From positions 249,166 through 313,165 of the forward strand of contig NZ_LT575483.1 in NCBI RefSeq assembly GCF_900086705.1: DNA of 64,000 nucleotides, given 5' to 3'. The stretch comes from Massilibacillus massiliensis. GTDB taxonomy: Bacteria; Bacillota; Negativicutes; FLKF01. How positions within the stretch are numbered: position 1 is the stretch's first letter; every line of letters begins with the position of its first letter. A program made the position numbers and the translations under genes. Under the pieces are notes generated by a model. That model was not told the DNA's origin, made no database searches, and was given only the letters and a program-made list of their open reading frames with translations. This document shows positions 24,601-34,405 of the stretch, in pieces.

Positions 24601-25223
24601 CTTTCCGCTAAAGGGCCTAATTGATTTTCTACTTCTGAAACGATATCAGAAACCCTTAAAATATTTTGTTCTGTATCTTCCAATTTTCGAAGCGATTCAC
24701 GTTTTCGATTGCGATATTTTGTAATTCCTGCCGCTTCTTCAAATAGAAATCTCCGCTCTTCGGGCTTACTATTTAATACTTGATCAATCCTATTTTGACT
24801 GATAACACTTAAAGCATCTTTGCCCAAGCCAGTATCGGCAAATAATTCATGAATATCCTTCAATCTGCATTGCGCTTTATTTATATAATATTCACTTTCT
24901 CCTGAACGAAAAATTCTTCGCGTTACAACAATTTCTTTAAAATCAAGCGATAACTCGCCATCTGAATTATCGAAAGTTAAAGAAACTTCTGCAACACCCA
25001 ATGCTCTTCGTTTACTACCGCCGGAAAAAATAATATCTTCAGTCTTCGATCCACGTAAATTTCTAACATTTTGCTCTCCCAAGACCCATTTTATAGCATC
25101 CGTAATATTACTTTTCCCACTACCATTAGGCCCTACAATCGCAGTAATGCCTTTATTAAACTCAATTTCCAACTTATCTGCAAAGGATTTAAAGCCATAT
25201 GCTTCTAATTTAAGTAATTGCAA
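21663..25223 (-). CDS. smc: Chromosome segregation ATPase SMC
   Basis: This 1186-residue condensin subunit organises and segregates the chromosome with ScpA and ScpB. The N-terminal Walker A GPNGSGKSNI is followed by a long coiled coil (about 165-500). The hinge (about 510-670: KGNNPWNVGICGAVAEVI...GGSMTGGS) and a second coiled coil follow. The C-terminal ABC signature LSGGERALTVIALLFSF and Walker B FTVVDEIDAPLDEANV complete the head. The start is TTG. It lies between a radical SAM gene and ftsY. Confidence 0.97.
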   Translation of the reverse strand: MQLLKLEAYGFKSFADKLEIEFNKGITAIVGPNGSGKSNITDAIKWVLGEQNVRNLRGSKTEDIIFSGGSKRRALGVAEVSLTFDNSDGELSLDFKEIVVTRRIFRSGESEYYINKAQCRLKDIHELFADTGLGKDALSVISQNRIDQVLNSKPEERRFLFEEAAGITKYRNRKRESLRKLEDTEQNILRVSDIVSEVENQLGPLAESAKKTEKFNELNDKFRVSKITVLMNNFDKYKNFFHDSKKQKNIVIQDEQMVNTELNLQEVAREQLNNELIEVEKSLNLLIEKNNELVGKIEKNQSNITVYQERIKQSEESSFRVKNEMKTVDQKRTDAQVKLTKTQASLVCLQEQEIKLETFSEEQRKIEQILSVKIKNTEDQITKIKEESLEQVKNLVSEKNKCIVLQRDIDKLKNMISSLEREKVSCDLQIERDVSGVNELKYKLDTISLEIQKSDTIRTELTLKAQEYTKQLDFLNAEVNRCIQALNESKTRVQFLTGMQKEYEGFGRATKAILKGNNPWNVGICGAVAEVISVPENYVIAIEIALGGNLQNIIAENDSIAKEAIAYLRKEKLGRVTFFPLNTIVNGAKIQRDNSFKDMGGFIDYADRLVDCDIKYRKIIEFLLARTIVVTNIDVALKLARRQNFKVRIVTLEGEVVNPGGSMTGGSIQRREASFLNRSSEIENVQRAIISLEQKMKDYQPQQKKIEEQLKVYQKRILEIDNSKQQYKVEQAELRVHVENYQLESDRNKNLLSRLCEQLNAYEIELDKIEADKLHTQESIAKLEMLDFTQKTDDENATMTLKELKEEKNKIMESLVDTRIKSKMLQQEIIQNQEMSKMLDLELEQYQQNSINLQNELDRVENTLRTIKKELVELNTCNFRLKEIKAIAEKDYNNFHSIKLEKLAKIQENDKLIKEIRKKHNEIQNRMHQIDILYTKYQFEMNHCVEQLEKNYEVSIEEATALKTDEKNDILGKQIKDLEIQINALGSVNPNAIQEYEILNERYHFMKKQIDDLVIAKDYLNGIIKEIDITMSKQFLNAFEKINTFFGHIFSNLFGGGQARLELSNTDKSVLEAGIEIIVQPPEKKSQSLSVLSGGERALTVIALLFSFLSFKPAPFTVVDEIDAPLDEANVDRFGSFLKDFSKQTQFIVVTHRKGTMQVADVMHGVTVEDSGVSKVISVKLEDEII

Positions 25224-25341
25224 ACATATTCACCAACCTATAAAATTTAGCCATTTTATACAATTATACACTAAATTATATGAACTAAGTAATATAGAAA
25301 TTATAAAAGGACGTTATCCTTTCCAAATTGAAACTATATGC

Positions 25342-26385
25342 CTAAATTGAATTTACGTCTAAAGTATATTTTTTTTCTTCATACTCTACTACAATTCGAT
25401 CAATTCTATTTAGGTCTTGCTTGAATATAATTGATTTGGGGTGAAACATAGCATACCATTTTTTTTGATTTTCATTTTTCATTCCACGTATTTTAGAAGT
25501 ATCCTTAGGATGATGATGCAAAATGATTTTTTTATTTTTAATATATAAAAGCTCAAAAAGGTTGGAAACTGTAATATAAAACAAATACATATCAACCATT
25601 TCACCAAAAGCAGGGTGATACGGACCTGCTATTCGTACTTCATCATCATTTAATGCTTCAGTTGCCTGAAGCCCAACCCGAATAACCGGAATATTATTTT
25701 TCTCAAAGAGCGCTTTCATTATTGCGCAATATTTAACTGCAGTTTCTAAAGTCAACGGCTTATATTCTTTTTTATAAAATAATACAGCTAATTGCGTTTT
25801 TGCCAAAACTAAAGTAGGATAAATTCTTACAAAATTAGGTTTTAAATGTATCACTTCATAAGTCGTTGACATAATTTTAGACAAATTATCTTCAGGCAAT
25901 CCTGGCATTAATTGAATCCCAAATTGTAAATTCATTCGCTTTATACAATCTATCGCTTTATAAACTGCTTCTCTCGTATGTCCTCTTTGTGCATTAGATA
26001 AAACTTGATCATCCAACGACTGCACACCTAATTCAACAATGCGAACACCATATTTTAAGAGATTTACAAGAATTTCTTCATTTATACAATCAGGCCTTGT
26101 AGAAACTCTAACTCCATCTATTTTCTTCTTCTTAAAAAATTCATAGGCAGGACTTAATAATTCCTTCTGTTTTTTTATACTTAACGCTGTAAAACTTCCA
26201 CCATAAAAAGCAACCTCTATATTGCGTTCTTGATTAATTTTATTTAAATGATTTTGAATTGTCTCTTGAACAAAATTTGCCGTAACATTGGTCTGCATTC
26301 CGGTTATTTTATATTGATTGCAAAATATACATTGATGCTGACAACCATAATGAGGAATAAAAATAGGAATAATATAATTTTTCAT
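25342..26385 (-). CDS. Radical SAM protein of the Elp3/YhcC-like group
   Basis: This 347-residue protein has the iron-sulfur motif CQHQCIFCNQ near the N-terminus, GGSFTAL, STRPDCINEEIL, ELGVQSLDD and QLMPGLPEDN. These are the core motifs of the Elp3-like radical SAM domain, but the acetyltransferase domain of Elp3 is missing. Members are commonly encoded between rnc and smc in Clostridia and Negativicutes. The reaction is unknown. Confidence 0.88.
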   Translation of the reverse strand: MKNYIIPIFIPHYGCQHQCIFCNQYKITGMQTNVTANFVQETIQNHLNKINQERNIEVAFYGGSFTALSIKKQKELLSPAYEFFKKKKIDGVRVSTRPDCINEEILVNLLKYGVRIVELGVQSLDDQVLSNAQRGHTREAVYKAIDCIKRMNLQFGIQLMPGLPEDNLSKIMSTTYEVIHLKPNFVRIYPTLVLAKTQLAVLFYKKEYKPLTLETAVKYCAIMKALFEKNNIPVIRVGLQATEALNDDEVRIAGPYHPAFGEMVDMYLFYITVSNLFELLYIKNKKIILHHHPKDTSKIRGMKNENQKKWYAMFHPKSIIFKQDLNRIDRIVVEYEEKKYTLDVNSI

Positions 26386-26399
26386 AACAACCTCATAAC

Positions 26400-26430
26400 A
26401 AAAATGGATGACCTTAAGTCACCCATTTTT
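26400..26430 (-). terminator. Terminator after rnc
   Basis: On the minus strand AAAAATGG-TGAC pairs with GTCA-CCATTTTT around a TTAAG loop with one mismatch. It contains the end of the rnc stop codon. It should separate the fatty-acid/rnc operon from the radical SAM-smc operon. Confidence 0.65.
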
Positions 26431-27160
26431 AACTATTTAATTTATTCATTTTCATTAATGCCTGTTTTGCTGCACTTTGTTCAGCTTCCTTTTTACTCTT
26501 TCCAAATCCGCTTCCTAGTCTCTCATCATTTATAAGAACAGCAATATGAAAAACCTTATTATGATCTGGTCCACTTTCGGAAATAATCTCATAGCTAATT
26601 TTATTATCACTATTTTTCTGAATAACTTCTTGTAATAAAGTTTTATAATCTTTGATATAGCTTCCGTTTTTTATGCTTAGCAAATCATCATGCAATTGCG
26701 CCAGTATAAAATTCGTCACTGCATCAATCCCATGATCTAAATAAATAGCCCCAATAATTGCTTCGAAAGCATCTGCCAATATAGAAGTTCGCTCTCTGCC
26801 TCCTGTGGCTAATTCACCCTTGCCAAATAAAAGATATCTACCAACATTTAAACTTGCTGCTCGTTTTGCCAAAGTTGCTTCACACACAATAGCCGCTCTC
26901 GCTTTTGTTAACTCGCCTTCCGGAAGTTCCATAAAATGCCGAAATAAATAATTGCTAATGACCAATTCAAGCACAGCATCGCCTAAAAATTCAAGTCGCT
27001 CGTTATGAAGAATATGTGCTTTCTTAGCTTCATTCGCATAAGAAGTATGCGTAAGCGCTTGATGGAGTAGATTCAAATTAGTAAAAGAAACACCCAAACC
27101 TTTAGATACTTCTATTAAATCTACTTCTCTATCTTTTCCTAAACGTTTTTGTAAGCTCAT
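26429..27160 (-). CDS. rnc: Ribonuclease III
   Basis: This 243-residue double-strand RNA endonuclease matures rRNA and some mRNAs. The catalytic domain contains the signature HNERLEFLGDAVLELVISNYLF and a later DAFEAIIGAIYLD helix with the metal-binding Asp and Glu. A C-terminal double-stranded-RNA-binding domain (about 165-238) ends GSGFGKSKKEAEQSAAKQAL. It starts one base after fabF ends, so it is the last gene of the fatty-acid operon. Confidence 0.97.
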   Translation of the reverse strand: MSLQKRLGKDREVDLIEVSKGLGVSFTNLNLLHQALTHTSYANEAKKAHILHNERLEFLGDAVLELVISNYLFRHFMELPEGELTKARAAIVCEATLAKRAASLNVGRYLLFGKGELATGGRERTSILADAFEAIIGAIYLDHGIDAVTNFILAQLHDDLLSIKNGSYIKDYKTLLQEVIQKNSDNKISYEIISESGPDHNKVFHIAVLINDERLGSGFGKSKKEAEQSAAKQALMKMNKLNS

Positions 27161-27161
27161 C

Positions 27162-28406
27162 TTATTTAACGTATTTCTTTAAAATTATACATGCATTATG
27201 ACCGCCAAAACCAAGTGAGTTTGACAAAGCGACATTGACTTCTTTTTCACGCGCTTGGTTAGGCACATAATCTAAGTCTAAATCTTCATCAGGCTCAGTA
27301 TAATTAATTGTCGGCGGTATAATGTTATTCTCAATAGTTAGTGCAGTAGCAATACATTCTATTCCTCCAGCAGCACCAAGTAAATGCCCAGTCATAGATT
27401 TAATAGAGCTAATGGCCAAATCATATGCATGCTTACCAAACGATGACTTAATAGCAGCCGTTTCAGTCAAATCATTTAAATGCGTAGATGTACCGTGTGC
27501 GTTAATATAATCAACACAATCTGTATGCAAGTTAGCATCTTTTAATGCTTTTTCCATACACTTCGAAGCTTGAACTCCACCTGGTGAAGGTGATGTAATA
27601 TGATACGCATCGGAATTGGTTGCATAGCCTGCCAATTCTGCATATATGTGTGCGCCACGTTTTAATGCATGTTCTAAACTTTCTAAAATAACAATTCCTG
27701 AGCCTTCACCCATGACAAAACCACTTCGATTTTTATCAAATGGTCTAGAAGCTTTTTGAGGCGCATCGTTAAAGTCAGTACATAGTGCTTTCATTGCACA
27801 GAACCCTGCCACAGCCGCCGGAGAAATACATGCTTCCGTCCCTCCCGCTACCATTACATCGGCTTCTCCATACTGAATAAGCCTAAAAGCATCGCCAATA
27901 GAATTCGTTCCAGTAGCACATGCTGTTACAACACAACTACTTGGACCATTTAAATTGAACACAATTGAGGTTTGACCTGCTGCCATATTCCCAATCATCA
28001 TTGGAATAAAAAATGGGCTAACACGACCTGGACCTTTATCAAAAAGTGTAGTGTATTGACTATGTAGTGTTTCAATACCACCAATGCCAGTCCCAATAAT
28101 AACACCAATACGATCACGATCTTCTTTTTCTAGATCGATTTTAGCATCTTCAAATGCTAATTTTGTAGCAGCTACTGCAAATTGTGTACAACGATCCATT
28201 CTTTTTGATTCTTTTTTATCGATATATTCTGTGGGATCAAAATCATGAACTTCTCCCGCGACTTGCGCAGTATATTCACTCGCATTAAAACGTGTAATAT
28301 TATCAATGCCAGACTTACCTTCTAAAAGAGCATTCCAAAATGCATCTTTGCCTATGCCAACAGGTGTAATTGCACCCATTCCTGTAATCACTACTCTATT
28401 TTTCAA
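27162..28406 (-). CDS. fabF: 3-oxoacyl-ACP synthase II
   Basis: This 414-residue condensing enzyme elongates acyl-ACP with malonyl-ACP. It has catalytic Cys in VTACATGTNSIGDA, the two His residues in NAHGTSTHLNDLTE and IKSMTGHLLGAAGG, and the glycine-rich GFGGHNACII end. A TTG start at 28406 sits eight bases after GAGG and gives the usual KNRVVITGMGAITPVG beginning. It follows the second FabK-like gene. Confidence 0.96.
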   Translation of the reverse strand: MKNRVVITGMGAITPVGIGKDAFWNALLEGKSGIDNITRFNASEYTAQVAGEVHDFDPTEYIDKKESKRMDRCTQFAVAATKLAFEDAKIDLEKEDRDRIGVIIGTGIGGIETLHSQYTTLFDKGPGRVSPFFIPMMIGNMAAGQTSIVFNLNGPSSCVVTACATGTNSIGDAFRLIQYGEADVMVAGGTEACISPAAVAGFCAMKALCTDFNDAPQKASRPFDKNRSGFVMGEGSGIVILESLEHALKRGAHIYAELAGYATNSDAYHITSPSPGGVQASKCMEKALKDANLHTDCVDYINAHGTSTHLNDLTETAAIKSSFGKHAYDLAISSIKSMTGHLLGAAGGIECIATALTIENNIIPPTINYTEPDEDLDLDYVPNQAREKEVNVALSNSLGFGGHNACIILKKYVK

Positions 28407-28420
28407 ACAAAGCACCTCAC

Positions 28421-29365
28421 CTAATTTATTGCTTCAACTTCGGCTTGAAGCCTCGCAAATATTTCTTTAACAGGTAATATTTCTTTTATCTTATGAATGT
28501 ATTCGCCAGTGAATACCAATCCATTTTCCACATCACCCTGTTGCGCACGAATTAATGCCTTAATGATACAGAAATTCTGTTTGCAATGTTTTAGGCATGC
28601 ATCACATGAATCAATTGGCGAATTACCTTCTATTATTTTCTCAGCAAAAGGATTACGTACTGCACGACCCGGAAGCCCTACAGGACTATTTATTACAACA
28701 ACATCTTCAGCTTTTGCTTTTAGATAAAATTCTTTTAAAGCTGGAGCTGCATTAGATTCTTCACTAGCTGCAAACCGTGTACCCATTTGCACACCATTCG
28801 CTCCAAGATTTATAAGTTCTACAATATCACTGCCTGACATCACACCGCCTGCAGCAATTACGGGAATTTTTACAGCCTCTCTAATTCCGGGAATTAACGA
28901 TTTTACTGATTGGTCTGTCCCTAAATGACCACCAGCTTCTTTTCCTTCAACAATTACTGCTGACGCTCCAAGCGCTTGTGATATTTTAGCTAATTTTACA
29001 GATGAGACAATAGGTACGATAGGTGTATTAGACTCTTTACCTAATCCGAACATATCACGAGAAAAACCAGCTCCAGCTACAACTAAATCAATGCCTTCAC
29101 TAATAGCAGTTTTAACTAAATCACTAAATTTCCTTGCCGCAACCATAGCATTTATACCAATAATCCCCTTGGTCAATGATCGCGCCAATTTTATTTCGTG
29201 TCGTAATTCATCCATTGTCATACCAGATGCAGCAATAAGTCCAATACCACCAGATTCTGCAACAGCAGCAGCTAAACGCGCTGTCGATAAACGTATGGCC
29301 ATACCACCTTGAATAATAGGTACCGTTGCAACCTTTGTACCAATTTTTAGTTCTGGAAGTTTCAA
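28421..29365 (-). CDS. FabK-like flavoprotein with C-terminal cysteine cluster
   Basis: This 314-residue protein is of the nitronate monooxygenase/enoyl-ACP reductase II family. It has PIIQGGMAIRLS, the flavin-binding EGKEAGGHLGTD, PVIAAGGVMSG and GVQMGTRFAASEES. It differs from the fabK paralogue at 31427 by a C-terminal DSCDACLKHCKQNFC cluster. The start is TTG at 29365, eight bases after GGAGG. Its place between acpP and fabF suggests a redox step on acyl-ACP; nitroalkane oxidation is less likely in this setting. Confidence 0.82.
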   Translation of the reverse strand: MKLPELKIGTKVATVPIIQGGMAIRLSTARLAAAVAESGGIGLIAASGMTMDELRHEIKLARSLTKGIIGINAMVAARKFSDLVKTAISEGIDLVVAGAGFSRDMFGLGKESNTPIVPIVSSVKLAKISQALGASAVIVEGKEAGGHLGTDQSVKSLIPGIREAVKIPVIAAGGVMSGSDIVELINLGANGVQMGTRFAASEESNAAPALKEFYLKAKAEDVVVINSPVGLPGRAVRNPFAEKIIEGNSPIDSCDACLKHCKQNFCIIKALIRAQQGDVENGLVFTGEYIHKIKEILPVKEIFARLQAEVEAIN

Positions 29366-29399
29366 GAATAACTCCTCCAATCAATACGCATTACCTTTA

Positions 29400-29429
29400 G
29401 AAAGCCCCGCAAAAATTTACGGGACTTTC
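29400..29429 (-). other. Hairpin between acpP and the FabK-like gene
   Basis: GAAAGTCCCG and CGGGGCTTTC (minus strand) pair with one G-U around a ten-base A/T-rich loop. There is no T-run after it. It could stabilise the abundant acpP message or reduce read-through into the genes below. Confidence 0.5.
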
Positions 29430-29448
29430 AGTACAGTAAGACTTAAAC

Positions 29449-29679
29449 TTATTTGTTTTGGTCTATGTAGGTCACAGTATCTTTTACCGTTTTAATTTTT
29501 TCAGCTACTTCATCAGGGATTTCAACACCGAATTCCTCTTCAAAAGCCATAATTAATTCAACAATATCAAGAGAATCTGCTCCTAAATCGTCAATAAATG
29601 TAGAATCAATAGAAACATCATCAGCTTCAACACCAAGTTGTTCTACTACAATCTCTCTAACTTTTTCAAAAGTCGACAC
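29449..29679 (-). CDS. acpP: Acyl carrier protein
   Basis: This 76-residue acidic protein carries growing acyl chains on a phosphopantetheine attached to the serine of [29 protein letters not shown] start at 29679 follows GGAGGAGG with good spacing; ten more in-frame codons upstream overlap that site. It lies between fabG and the FabK-like gene. The very strong ribosome-binding site fits its high abundance. Confidence 0.97.
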   Translation of the reverse strand: MSTFEKVREIVVEQLGVEADDVSIDSTFIDDLGADSLDIVELIMAFEEEFGVEIPDEVAEKIKTVKDTVTYIDQNK

Positions 29680-29715
29680 AATCTTCACCTCCTCCCAAAA
29701 AACAAACACTTATTT

Positions 29716-30459
29716 TTACATCACCATACCGCCATCAACATTTAATGTCTGTCCAGTAATGTAAGATGCTTCATCAGAAACGAAGAACATAACAGCATTC
29801 GCTACGTCATTCGCAATTCCAAGCTTACCTAAAGGAATTCTCGACACCAACTCTGATTTAACTTGTTCTGACAATACTGCGGTCATATCAGTATCGATAA
29901 AACCAGGTGCAACGGCATTGACTGTAATTCCACGTGAAGCCAATTCTTTTGCCATCGATTTAGAAAAACCAATAACTCCAGCTTTGGCAGCAGCATAATT
30001 AGCCTGTCCAGCATTCCCTGTCAGACCAACCACAGACGTCATATTTACAATTCTGCCATATTTTTGTTTCATCATGATTTTTGAAACGGCTTTTGTGCAA
30101 TTATAAATACCTTTCAAATTGGTATTTATCACATCATCCCAATCATGTTCCTTCATACGCATAAGCAAATTATCACGTGTAATACCTGCATTATTAACTA
30201 AAATATCAATTTTTCCATGTAAAGCATGAATATCTTTAACCATTGTATCAACAGCTTCCGCATCCGCTACATCAGCTTGGACAAGCATAGCTTTTCCACC
30301 ATTTTCAATAATCATACTTACGACTTCTTCTGCCGCTTTTACATTACCTGCATAATTTACAATTACGTTTGCCCCAGATTCTGCTAATTTAAGAGCAATA
30401 GAACGACCAATGCCTCTTGATGCTCCTGTAACAAGAGCAATCTTTCCGTCTAAAAGCAT
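29716..30459 (-). CDS. fabG: 3-oxoacyl-ACP reductase
   Basis: This 247-residue short-chain dehydrogenase reduces 3-oxoacyl-ACP with NADPH. Motifs are the nucleotide-binding [24 protein letters not shown], the catalytic Ser, Tyr and Lys in [20 protein letters not shown], and [11 protein letters not shown]. The start at 30459 follows GGGGAGG and overlaps the fabD stop codon region, so the two are coupled. Confidence 0.97.
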   Translation of the reverse strand: MLLDGKIALVTGASRGIGRSIALKLAESGANVIVNYAGNVKAAEEVVSMIIENGGKAMLVQADVADAEAVDTMVKDIHALHGKIDILVNNAGITRDNLLMRMKEHDWDDVINTNLKGIYNCTKAVSKIMMKQKYGRIVNMTSVVGLTGNAGQANYAAAKAGVIGFSKSMAKELASRGITVNAVAPGFIDTDMTAVLSEQVKSELVSRIPLGKLGIANDVANAVMFFVSDEASYITGQTLNVDGGMVM

Positions 30460-30460
30460 T

Positions 30461-31405
30461 TTAACGAACCTCCCCGAAATAATCAAGAGTTTTTTCTAAA
30501 GATTCGATGTTTTCAACGTTAAAATTGATAAGCGACTTATCTATTTTTTTATTAAAACCATTTAAAACCTTCCCTGGTCCAACTTCAACAAATAAATTTG
30601 CTCCAAATTTTTGCATTTCAGCAACACAATCCTCCCATTTCACAGGACTTGCCGCTTGTTCAATCAAACTTTCTTTAATCGCATTTGCCTTAGTTAATAT
30701 TTTCCCTGTCACATTTGCAACAACAGGAATAGATGCATCACGTAATGTAATTTTATCTAATTCTAAGGCTAATTTTTCAGAAGCAGGTTTCATTAAGCTA
30801 CTATGAAACGGAGCACTTACTGGTAATATAACAGTTTTTCTAGCTCCTGCCTCTTTCAATAATTGGCATGCTTGTTCAACGCCTTTTGTTGTCCCAGCAA
30901 TTACAACTTGCCCTGGGCAATTAAAGTTAACCGCTTGTACTGCTTCACCAGTTTGCATAAGTTCATTACAAATATCAATGATAATTGTTCTTTCTAGCCC
31001 TAAAATTGCAGCCATTCCGCCTTGACCAATTGGAACTGCCTCTTGCATAAAAGTTCCCCGTTGTCTAACCAAATGTACCGCATCTTCGAAATTTAATGCT
31101 CCAGCAGCAACTAATGCAGAATATTCACCAAGACTGTGCCCAGCAACAATTTCCGGAACAACTCCAGCTTCTTTCAATATCTCATGACAGATTACACTTA
31201 CTGTTAGAATAGCTGGCTGCGTATTAAATGTCTTTCGCAGCTCCTCTTCCGGACCATTAAAACACATATCTTTAATAGAAAATCCCAGAACATCATCTGC
31301 TTTTTTAAAAAGATCTTTAGCTATATCATACTTTTCAAATAATTCTTGTCCCATACCAATCGTTTGTGAACCTTGGCCTGGAAAAACAAAAGCAATTTTA
31401 CTCAT
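30461..31405 (-). CDS. fabD: Malonyl-CoA:ACP transacylase
   Basis: This 314-residue enzyme loads malonyl groups onto ACP. It starts [16 protein letters not shown], has the nucleophile in [16 protein letters not shown], and [11 protein letters not shown] with the catalytic His, followed by EVGPGKVL. fabK lies 22 bases upstream and fabG overlaps downstream. Confidence 0.97.
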   Translation of the reverse strand: MSKIAFVFPGQGSQTIGMGQELFEKYDIAKDLFKKADDVLGFSIKDMCFNGPEEELRKTFNTQPAILTVSVICHEILKEAGVVPEIVAGHSLGEYSALVAAGALNFEDAVHLVRQRGTFMQEAVPIGQGGMAAILGLERTIIIDICNELMQTGEAVQAVNFNCPGQVVIAGTTKGVEQACQLLKEAGARKTVILPVSAPFHSSLMKPASEKLALELDKITLRDASIPVVANVTGKILTKANAIKESLIEQAASPVKWEDCVAEMQKFGANLFVEVGPGKVLNGFNKKIDKSLINFNVENIESLEKTLDYFGEVR

Positions 31406-31426
31406 TTTACAACTCCTAACTAAACC

Positions 31427-32371
31427 TTATTTACAGATATTCTGAATACCACGCATCACAGAAGGTATTCCGTTTACCAATTCTTGCATAATTGTATCCA
31501 CCGATTTAATTTCATTTAACAGACCAGAAATTTGTCCAATCATAATTGAACCGTTTTCTATATCACCCTTATGAGTTGCAAGATGCAATTTACCTGCGCC
31601 TAATTTTTCTAATTCTTCTACCGGCGTTCCTTTTTTCTCTAATTCTAAATACTCCCGAGTCAATTTATTTGCAATTACACGAACCGGATGTCCAGTTGAA
31701 ACACCTGTAATTACCGTAGAACGATCCTTCGCCTTTAAAACAGCTTTTTTATAATTTTCATGCGCAATGCATTCTTCTGAAGCAACGAAACGCGAACCAA
31801 TTTGTACCCCTTGTGCACCTAATGCAAAAGCAGCCACGATTCCGCGCGAGTCACCAATTCCTCCAGCAGCAATTACGGGAATATCTACTGCATCCACAAT
31901 TTGCGGAACCAATGCCATTGTAGTAATTTCACCAATATGTCCGCCGCTTTCCATACCTTCAGCGATAACAGCATCGACACCAGTACGAGCCAAGCGTTTT
32001 GCTAAAGCAACAGAAGCTACCACAGGAATTACTTTACTGCCGATTTCCTTCAAAGCAGGAATATATTCCCCTGGATTTCCAGCACCAGTTGTAACAACTG
32101 GTATTTTTTCCTCAATCACGACTGCCATAACCTCTTTTACAAATGGAGACATTAACATGATATTGACACCAAAAGGTTTATTCGTAAATGATTTCGCCTT
32201 TTTTATTTCATTTCTCAACGCATCTGGTGGCATATGACCAGCACCAATAACACCTAATCCACCAGCATTGGATACAGCAGCAGCTAATTCAGAAGTACCG
32301 ATCCACGCCATACCACCTTGCATAATTGGATATTTAACATTTAATAATTTACAAATATCACTATTAAACAA
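31427..32371 (-). CDS. fabK: Enoyl-ACP reductase II
   Basis: This 314-residue FMN enzyme carries out the last reduction of each elongation cycle using NAD(P)H. Motifs are YPIMQGGMAWIGT, NIMLMSPF, VTTGAGNPGEYI, EGMESGGHIGEI and IGSRFVASEEC. It lies between fabH and fabD as in streptococci and clostridia. No FabI is seen in the window, so this is the likely main enoyl reductase. FabK enzymes are known to be insensitive to triclosan. Confidence 0.94.
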   Translation of the reverse strand: MFNSDICKLLNVKYPIMQGGMAWIGTSELAAAVSNAGGLGVIGAGHMPPDALRNEIKKAKSFTNKPFGVNIMLMSPFVKEVMAVVIEEKIPVVTTGAGNPGEYIPALKEIGSKVIPVVASVALAKRLARTGVDAVIAEGMESGGHIGEITTMALVPQIVDAVDIPVIAAGGIGDSRGIVAAFALGAQGVQIGSRFVASEECIAHENYKKAVLKAKDRSTVITGVSTGHPVRVIANKLTREYLELEKKGTPVEELEKLGAGKLHLATHKGDIENGSIMIGQISGLLNEIKSVDTIMQELVNGIPSVMRGIQNICK

Positions 32372-32375
32372 AATA

Positions 32376-33380
32376 TTAATCCTCCTTAGCCCATTTCATA
32401 ACACATGATGCCCATGTAAGCCCGGCACCAAACCCAACCAATACAACAACATCACCTTTTTTTACTCGGCCTGCTTCCACAGCTTCTGATAAAGCAATTG
32501 GTATGGAAGCTGCTGAAGTATTTCCATATTTATCAACATTGACAACGACTTTATCCATCGACAAATCAAGACGCTTAGCAGCTGATTTTATAATTCGAAT
32601 ATTCGCTTGATGCGGAATTAAACAATCTATATCACTCGAATTTAAACCTGCAGCCTGCAAAGATTTTAATGCAGCTTCCCCCATGATCTTTATTGCAAAT
32701 TTGAAAACTTCATTGCCATTCATATGAATATAGTGCAATTTATTCTCAATTGTCTGCAATGTAGCCGGATGCAGACTGCCACTCGCTGGAACACTTAAAA
32801 ATTCTCCACCAGAGCCATCTGCTCCAAGTTCAACACCTAATATTCCATAACCAGCTTCTACTTCACTTAAAACAGCTGCTCCTGCACCGTCGCCAAATAA
32901 GATACACGTATTCCGATCTTTCCAATTCACCAATTTCGAAAGTGTTTCTGCTGCTACTACAAGCACTTTTTTATACATACCCGATTTTATAAATTGACTT
33001 CCGGTACTGATCCCATAAACAAATCCTGAACAAGCTGCAGATATATCAAAAGCTGCAGCATTTATCGCTTTCAACTTGTTTTGAATGATGCACGCCGTGG
33101 ATGGAATCACCATATCCGGTGTTAATGTTGCAAAAATAATCAAATCAATTTCTTCTGGTGATATTCCTGCATTTTCAAGTGCTCTTTCAGCTGCGTGTAT
33201 CGCAATTTCAGAAGTTGGAACATTTTCTTCAACAATTCTGCGTTCACTAATTCCCGTACGTTCAACAATCCATTCATTATTTGTCTCTACCATTTTTTCC
33301 AAATCATGATTTGTTAATACTTTTTCCGGAACATAATACCCTGTACCAATGATTCCAACACTTTTATCATTCGTTTGCAT
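32376..33380 (-). CDS. fabH: 3-oxoacyl-ACP synthase III
   Basis: This 334-residue enzyme starts chain synthesis by joining acyl-CoA to malonyl-ACP. The catalytic Cys is in [13 protein letters not shown], the His in [11 protein letters not shown] and the Asn in [14 protein letters not shown]. It overlaps the end of plsX by 14 bases, showing translational coupling. Confidence 0.97.
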   Translation of the reverse strand: MQTNDKSVGIIGTGYYVPEKVLTNHDLEKMVETNNEWIVERTGISERRIVEENVPTSEIAIHAAERALENAGISPEEIDLIIFATLTPDMVIPSTACIIQNKLKAINAAAFDISAACSGFVYGISTGSQFIKSGMYKKVLVVAAETLSKLVNWKDRNTCILFGDGAGAAVLSEVEAGYGILGVELGADGSGGEFLSVPASGSLHPATLQTIENKLHYIHMNGNEVFKFAIKIMGEAALKSLQAAGLNSSDIDCLIPHQANIRIIKSAAKRLDLSMDKVVVNVDKYGNTSAASIPIALSEAVEAGRVKKGDVVVLVGFGAGLTWASCVMKWAKED

Positions 33381-34389
33381 TGTTCAGCATCTCCTCCTTT
33401 GCAATACTTTCACTAATGTGCGCTAAAACATTTTTGCTGACATATTCATTTGCAACACCAATTGCACTTTTTATTGCCTTTGCATTAGAGCTGCCATGAC
33501 AAATGATAAAACAACCATTTACGCCTAGCAGAGGCGCTCCACCATATTCTGTGTAATCAACTTTTTTGCTCAAATTTTTTAAAGTTGACGTTAACATCAA
33601 CGCTGCCACTTTTGTAAAAATACTGCTTTCTTTAATCGCATCTTTGATTAATTTCATTATAGTTTTAGCAAGTCCCTCGCCAAATTTAAGCACCACATTT
33701 CCTACAAATCCATCACAAACAACAACATCTACGCTACCGTTAGGAATATCACGTCCCTCTGCATTCCCAGTAAAGTTAATTGTTTTTAAAGATTTCAATA
33801 GAGGATACGTTGCCAGAACTTGTTCATTTCCCTTTGTTTCTTCTTCACCAATATTTAATAAGCCTACTCTAGGCTTCTCTATACCAAAAACATATTTAGA
33901 ATAAATAGATCCCATAATTGCACTCTGAACCAATTGACGAGGTTTACTATCAACATTCGCACCCGAATCTAAAAGCATAGTAACTCCGTTAATATTAGGT
34001 ATCGGAGTTGCGATCGTAGGTCTATCAATACCTTTAATTCTACCCAATTCGAATAAGGCGGCCGCAACAGCAGCTCCTGTACTACCTGCAGATAAAACCG
34101 CATCACAAATTCCATCTTTGACTAGTTTAGTTGCTACAACTATCGAAGAATCTTTTTTCCTTCTTACCGCCGCACCTGGATGTTCATCCATACCTATAAC
34201 ATCACTGGCATGATGAATTGATATCTTTAAGTTCTGCCACGCAGGACACTTCTCTAGAACAGTCCTAACTTTTACTTCGTCTCCAACTAGAATTATTTCG
34301 CAATCATATTCTTGGGCAGCTGTTATTGCACCTAGCACTATTTGCTCCGGAGCAAAATCTCCTCCCATAGCATCAACTGCAATTTTCAT
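33367..34389 (-). CDS. plsX: Phosphate acyltransferase PlsX
   Basis: This 340-residue enzyme converts acyl-ACP to acyl-phosphate, the donor used by PlsY (found here at 52055). Motifs are [54 protein letters not shown] and [13 protein letters not shown]. It follows fapR with 16 bases between, behind GGAGGG. Confidence 0.97.
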   Translation of the reverse strand: MKIAVDAMGGDFAPEQIVLGAITAAQEYDCEIILVGDEVKVRTVLEKCPAWQNLKISIHHASDVIGMDEHPGAAVRRKKDSSIVVATKLVKDGICDAVLSAGSTGAAVAAALFELGRIKGIDRPTIATPIPNINGVTMLLDSGANVDSKPRQLVQSAIMGSIYSKYVFGIEKPRVGLLNIGEEETKGNEQVLATYPLLKSLKTINFTGNAEGRDIPNGSVDVVVCDGFVGNVVLKFGEGLAKTIMKLIKDAIKESSIFTKVAALMLTSTLKNLSKKVDYTEYGGAPLLGVNGCFIICHGSSNAKAIKSAIGVANEYVSKNVLAHISESIAKEEMLNNANE

Positions 34390-34405
34390 ATATTAGGACC
34401 CTCCA

